DNA of 13,844 bases, taken from assembly GCA_002437415.1 (NCBI GenBank), contig DJPL01000006.1, positions 1 through 13,844 on the forward strand. Direction: 5' to 3'. Shown in pieces: positions 11,788 to 13,844 of the stretch. Below the pieces are notes generated by a model. It had not been told where the DNA came from. It worked only from the letters and a program-made list of their open reading frames with translations, and ran no database searches. The stretch comes from Ruminococcaceae bacterium UBA6413. GTDB taxonomy: Bacteria; Bacillota; Clostridia; Oscillospirales; Ruminococcaceae. Every line of letters starts with the position of its first letter. Positions within the stretch are counted from its first letter, which is position 1. A program made the position numbers and the translations under genes.

Positions 11788-13734
11788 TTATTTGGCTAAC
11801 GTCTTACCGCTGACACTTCCGTAATTACCGTAAAGCGCCGTCTTACCGCTCATATAATAAGCTTTCACTCTAAACTTATAAGTCGTATTCTTAGCAAGTC
11901 CGGACTTTCTGAATGTAGTTGTGTTGCTGTTAGTAATCTTAGCGACACGAACCCACTTTCCACCCTTGTACATTTCTACTATGTAGCCTTGTGCGGAAGT
12001 GTTTTTAGTCCAGTTTACTCTGAGCGCGTCCTTAGCCTTACCTGCTATCTTGACGCCCTTCATTACAGACGGGTTGGTTCTTGCGGTAACTGTAGCGCTG
12101 TAGTTGCCATAAAGCACTGTGCTGCCGCTCATCTTGTACGCTCTTACTCTGAACTTATATACCGTAGAAGCCTTAAGCCCGGATTTTCTGAAAGTAGTCG
12201 TGCTGTTGTTTGTGATCTTGCCGGCGCGTACCCACTTATTGCCCTGATACATCTCAATGATATATCCGTCAGCAGAAGCATTCTTAGTCCAGTTGATACG
12301 GAGCGTGTCTGCCGCCCTACCGCCAAGCTTTGCACCTGTCATAACAGAGGGATTTGTTCTCGCTGTAACAGTCGAGCTGTACTCACTGTAAACCGCTGTA
12401 CTACCGTACATCTTGTAAGCTTTTACTCTGAACTTGTAAGCAGTTCCCGCTTTAAGCCCCGCTTTTCTGTATGTAATTGTGCTGTTGTTTGTAATCTTAG
12501 CAACTCTTGACCAGTTGCCGTTCTGATACATTTCAACAATGTAACCGTCAACATTTGCATTCTTAGTCCAGTTGATACGAAGAGCGTCAGCCGCTCTGCC
12601 GGTGAGCTTTGCACCGATTACTTTTGCGAGTGTGGGCTTGTCAAGAAGTTCGTATGTAAAGCCGTTTTCTTTTGCGTACTGTTCGCCGGCTGTGCCGGGA
12701 TAGCAGTAGATTTTGAAGTCGTCAATCTTCTTGTAGTCGTTATCATAATCTTCATATCCGAAAGCATAATCATCTATTCTTTGTACACTTGCCGGTATTG
12801 ATACAGAAATGAGGGTGTAACAATTTAAAAATGCACCTTTGCCTATGCTTATCATGCTATCAGGTAAATTTACAGTTAATGGTGTATTTATTCCGAATTC
12901 TTTGAAAGAGTAATCAGCTATGTGCTTTGTTTCTTCTTGTATCGTCAACGATGAAGTGTATTTTGAAATATAGTCATCTTTGACACCCACTGCCCATCCG
13001 TTTACATCTATGTAGTTTACTATAGCTTCGTTTTCACTACTATAATTGTCATATAATTCGGTTTCTTTAAAAGCGTCTTCACCTATGCTTGTAACACTGC
13101 CGGGTATGGAAATATCTGTCAGCGACTTACAATGACAGAATGCTCCATTTCCAATCGTTTTTACACCATCGGGTATTTTTGTACTAATAAGAGAAGCTCT
13201 GTAGAACGCGTAATCACCTATCTCTATCAAGCTATCCGGCATTGTAATGCTAGTAAAGATCGCATTGCTGAAAGCCCAATCGCTGATGCTCTTCACGCCA
13301 TCAGGCATTATGTAGTTCTTATCTTTTTTGCCTAATGGATAGTATATTAGTTTTGTTTTATTTTTATCAAAAAGAACTCCATTTGAAGAAGAATAATTTT
13401 TATTACCCTGTTCAATATCTATAACCGAAAGGTCATCGCAATACGAGAAAGCATTTTCTTCAATGTTAATAACGCTATTGGGTATTATTACTTTGGTAAT
13501 GCTGTTTCCAAGATCAGCACAATAATCTCCTATCTTCGTCACACTCTTTCCATCAATTTTGGAAGGAATATCAACCGTTTCCGCCTCGCCACTATACTTT
13601 ATAATCTCCACCGTTCCATCATCGAGCACACTATAATTAAAATCCCCATAAGTCTCCGCTCCCGCGCACACCGCGCACAGTACAGCCATTGCCGCAAAGG
13701 CAATAAGCCCCAGTAGCCATTTTTTCGCTTTCAT
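11788..13734 (-). CDS. Secreted BspA-like leucine-rich-repeat protein with three fibronectin type III modules
   Basis: A signal peptide (1-26: KAKK, a hydrophobic stretch, then CAGA before ETYG) sends the 648-residue protein across the membrane. Residues 28-365 are LRR_5/BspA-type repeats with the pattern I-P-x-S/G-V-x-x-I-x-x-x-A-F, for example IPNSVINIEENAF (84-96), IPDGVKTIGNGAF (187-199) and IPGSVTSIGEDAF (210-222). Residues 371-648 are three fibronectin III-like modules of 93 residues each, built around RINWTKN, GYIVEMY, KITN and YKFRVKAY. Such proteins are extracellular binding or adhesion factors. There is no LPXTG motif, dockerin or SLH domain, so retention at the cell is unexplained. 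GAGG lies 9 nt before the ATG. The LRR-coding half is visibly AT-richer (14 G/C of 60 bases at 13321-13380) than the FN3 half (33 of 60 at 12301-12360), suggesting mosaic origin. The ligand is unknown. Confidence 0.88.
   Translation of the reverse strand: MKAKKWLLGLIAFAAMAVLCAVCAGAETYGDFNYSVLDDGTVEIIKYSGEAETVDIPSKIDGKSVTKIGDYCADLGNSITKVIIPNSVINIEENAFSYCDDLSVIDIEQGNKNYSSSNGVLFDKNKTKLIYYPLGKKDKNYIMPDGVKSISDWAFSNAIFTSITMPDSLIEIGDYAFYRASLISTKIPDGVKTIGNGAFCHCKSLTDISIPGSVTSIGEDAFKETELYDNYSSENEAIVNYIDVNGWAVGVKDDYISKYTSSLTIQEETKHIADYSFKEFGINTPLTVNLPDSMISIGKGAFLNCYTLISVSIPASVQRIDDYAFGYEDYDNDYKKIDDFKIYCYPGTAGEQYAKENGFTYELLDKPTLAKVIGAKLTGRAADALRINWTKNANVDGYIVEMYQNGNWSRVAKITNNSTITYRKAGLKAGTAYKFRVKAYKMYGSTAVYSEYSSTVTARTNPSVMTGAKLGGRAADTLRINWTKNASADGYIIEMYQGNKWVRAGKITNNSTTTFRKSGLKASTVYKFRVRAYKMSGSTVLYGNYSATVTARTNPSVMKGVKIAGKAKDALRVNWTKNTSAQGYIVEMYKGGKWVRVAKITNSNTTTFRKSGLAKNTTYKFRVKAYYMSGKTALYGNYGSVSGKTLAK
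11791..12624 (-). repeat. Three tandem 279-bp fibronectin III repeat units
   Basis: Units lie at about 12624-12346, 12345-12067 and 12066-11791 on the minus strand. The exact 279-bp period is visible from the shared TTAGTCCAGTT segment, whose A falls at 12007, 12286 and 12565. Proteins of the units are closely alike (WTKN, MY, KITN, FRV-AY all in register), so they arose by internal duplication. Confidence 0.9.
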
Positions 13735-13763
13735 AAATACTTACCTCTTTCCTTTTAAAATAC

Positions 13764-13799
13764 AAAAAGGCACAGTCCACCTATCGCGGACTATGCCTT
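13764..13799 (-). terminator. Terminator-like hairpin in the leader of the leucine-rich-repeat gene
   Basis: On the minus strand AAGGCATAGTCC (13799-13788) pairs with GGACTGTGCCTT (13778-13767), a 12-bp stem with one U-G pair and a 9-nt loop, ending in TTTTT. It lies only 30 nt before the ATG at 13734. It either ends a gene beyond the right edge or attenuates this one. The remaining 45 bases to the window end show nothing definite. Confidence 0.7.
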
Positions 13800-13844
13800 A
13801 ATAACCATATTGAATTTTACACAGAGATATTGTGCACAACTTAC

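Noticed and set aside
11989..12510. 173-codon open frame on the plus strand across the FN3 modules
   Set aside because: Its internal repetition simply mirrors the 279-bp FN3 repeats on the minus strand.
12004..12575. Repeated short segments at regular distance, considered as a CRISPR array
   Set aside because: The 279-bp period is in frame and encodes fibronectin III modules; no short repeat-spacer pattern.

Overview
The window looks like chromosomal DNA from a mid-to-low-GC anaerobic Firmicute of the Ruminococcaceae/Oscillospiraceae type. This is an inference from clear AGGAGG-like ribosome binding sites, the IscS-IscU pair beside a two-gene SufC-SufB system, a BspA-like surface protein and an EpsG-type polymerase. 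No phage, transposon, CRISPR array, tRNA or rRNA was seen.

Layout. (1) 1-575, plus strand: the last codons of one Hsp20 small heat-shock protein, then a complete second hsp20 whose 3' end is almost identical, closed by a strong terminator. (2) 674-2512, plus: a sigma-A-type promoter with an IscR/Rrf2-like dyad over its start site, then iscS, iscU and a terminator, making a compact two-gene ISC operon. (3) 2558-3621, minus: a PAT/MnaT-like GNAT acetyltransferase and a small membrane-anchored acidic protein with its own promoter and terminator. (4) 3694-8586, minus: a probable operon murA - walJ - epsG-like - trmB. murA and walJ overlap as TGATG, and epsG-like and trmB are 12 nt apart. The EpsG-like polymerase carries a long acidic linker, an extra membrane helix and an extracellular domain resembling a circularly permuted ILEI/FAM3 domain. 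(5) 8587-8853: non-coding leader with an extended -10 promoter for murA. (6) 8854-9813, minus: an unrecognised protein, perhaps a degenerate DRE-TIM barrel, divergent from (7) 9950-11619, plus: sufC-sufB, overlapping by 4 nt. This is a minimal SUF-like (SMS-type) pair with a near-perfect dyad inside its promoter spacer. (8) 11788-13734, minus: a secreted BspA-like leucine-rich-repeat protein with three C-terminal fibronectin III modules and a terminator-like hairpin in its leader.

Themes. Two separate Fe-S assembly systems lie within 10 kb, each behind a promoter with its own, different dyad. A cell-envelope cluster (MurA, WalJ, EpsG-like) is joined to a tRNA methyltransferase whose catalytic motif is altered. 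The most unusual protein is the EpsG-ILEI-like fusion. The gene of least known function is the 319-residue protein divergent from sufCB.

Several starts were moved by ribosome-binding-site evidence: murA and sufC appear to use TTG, sufB uses GTG, and the 319-residue and small membrane proteins start at internal ATGs.
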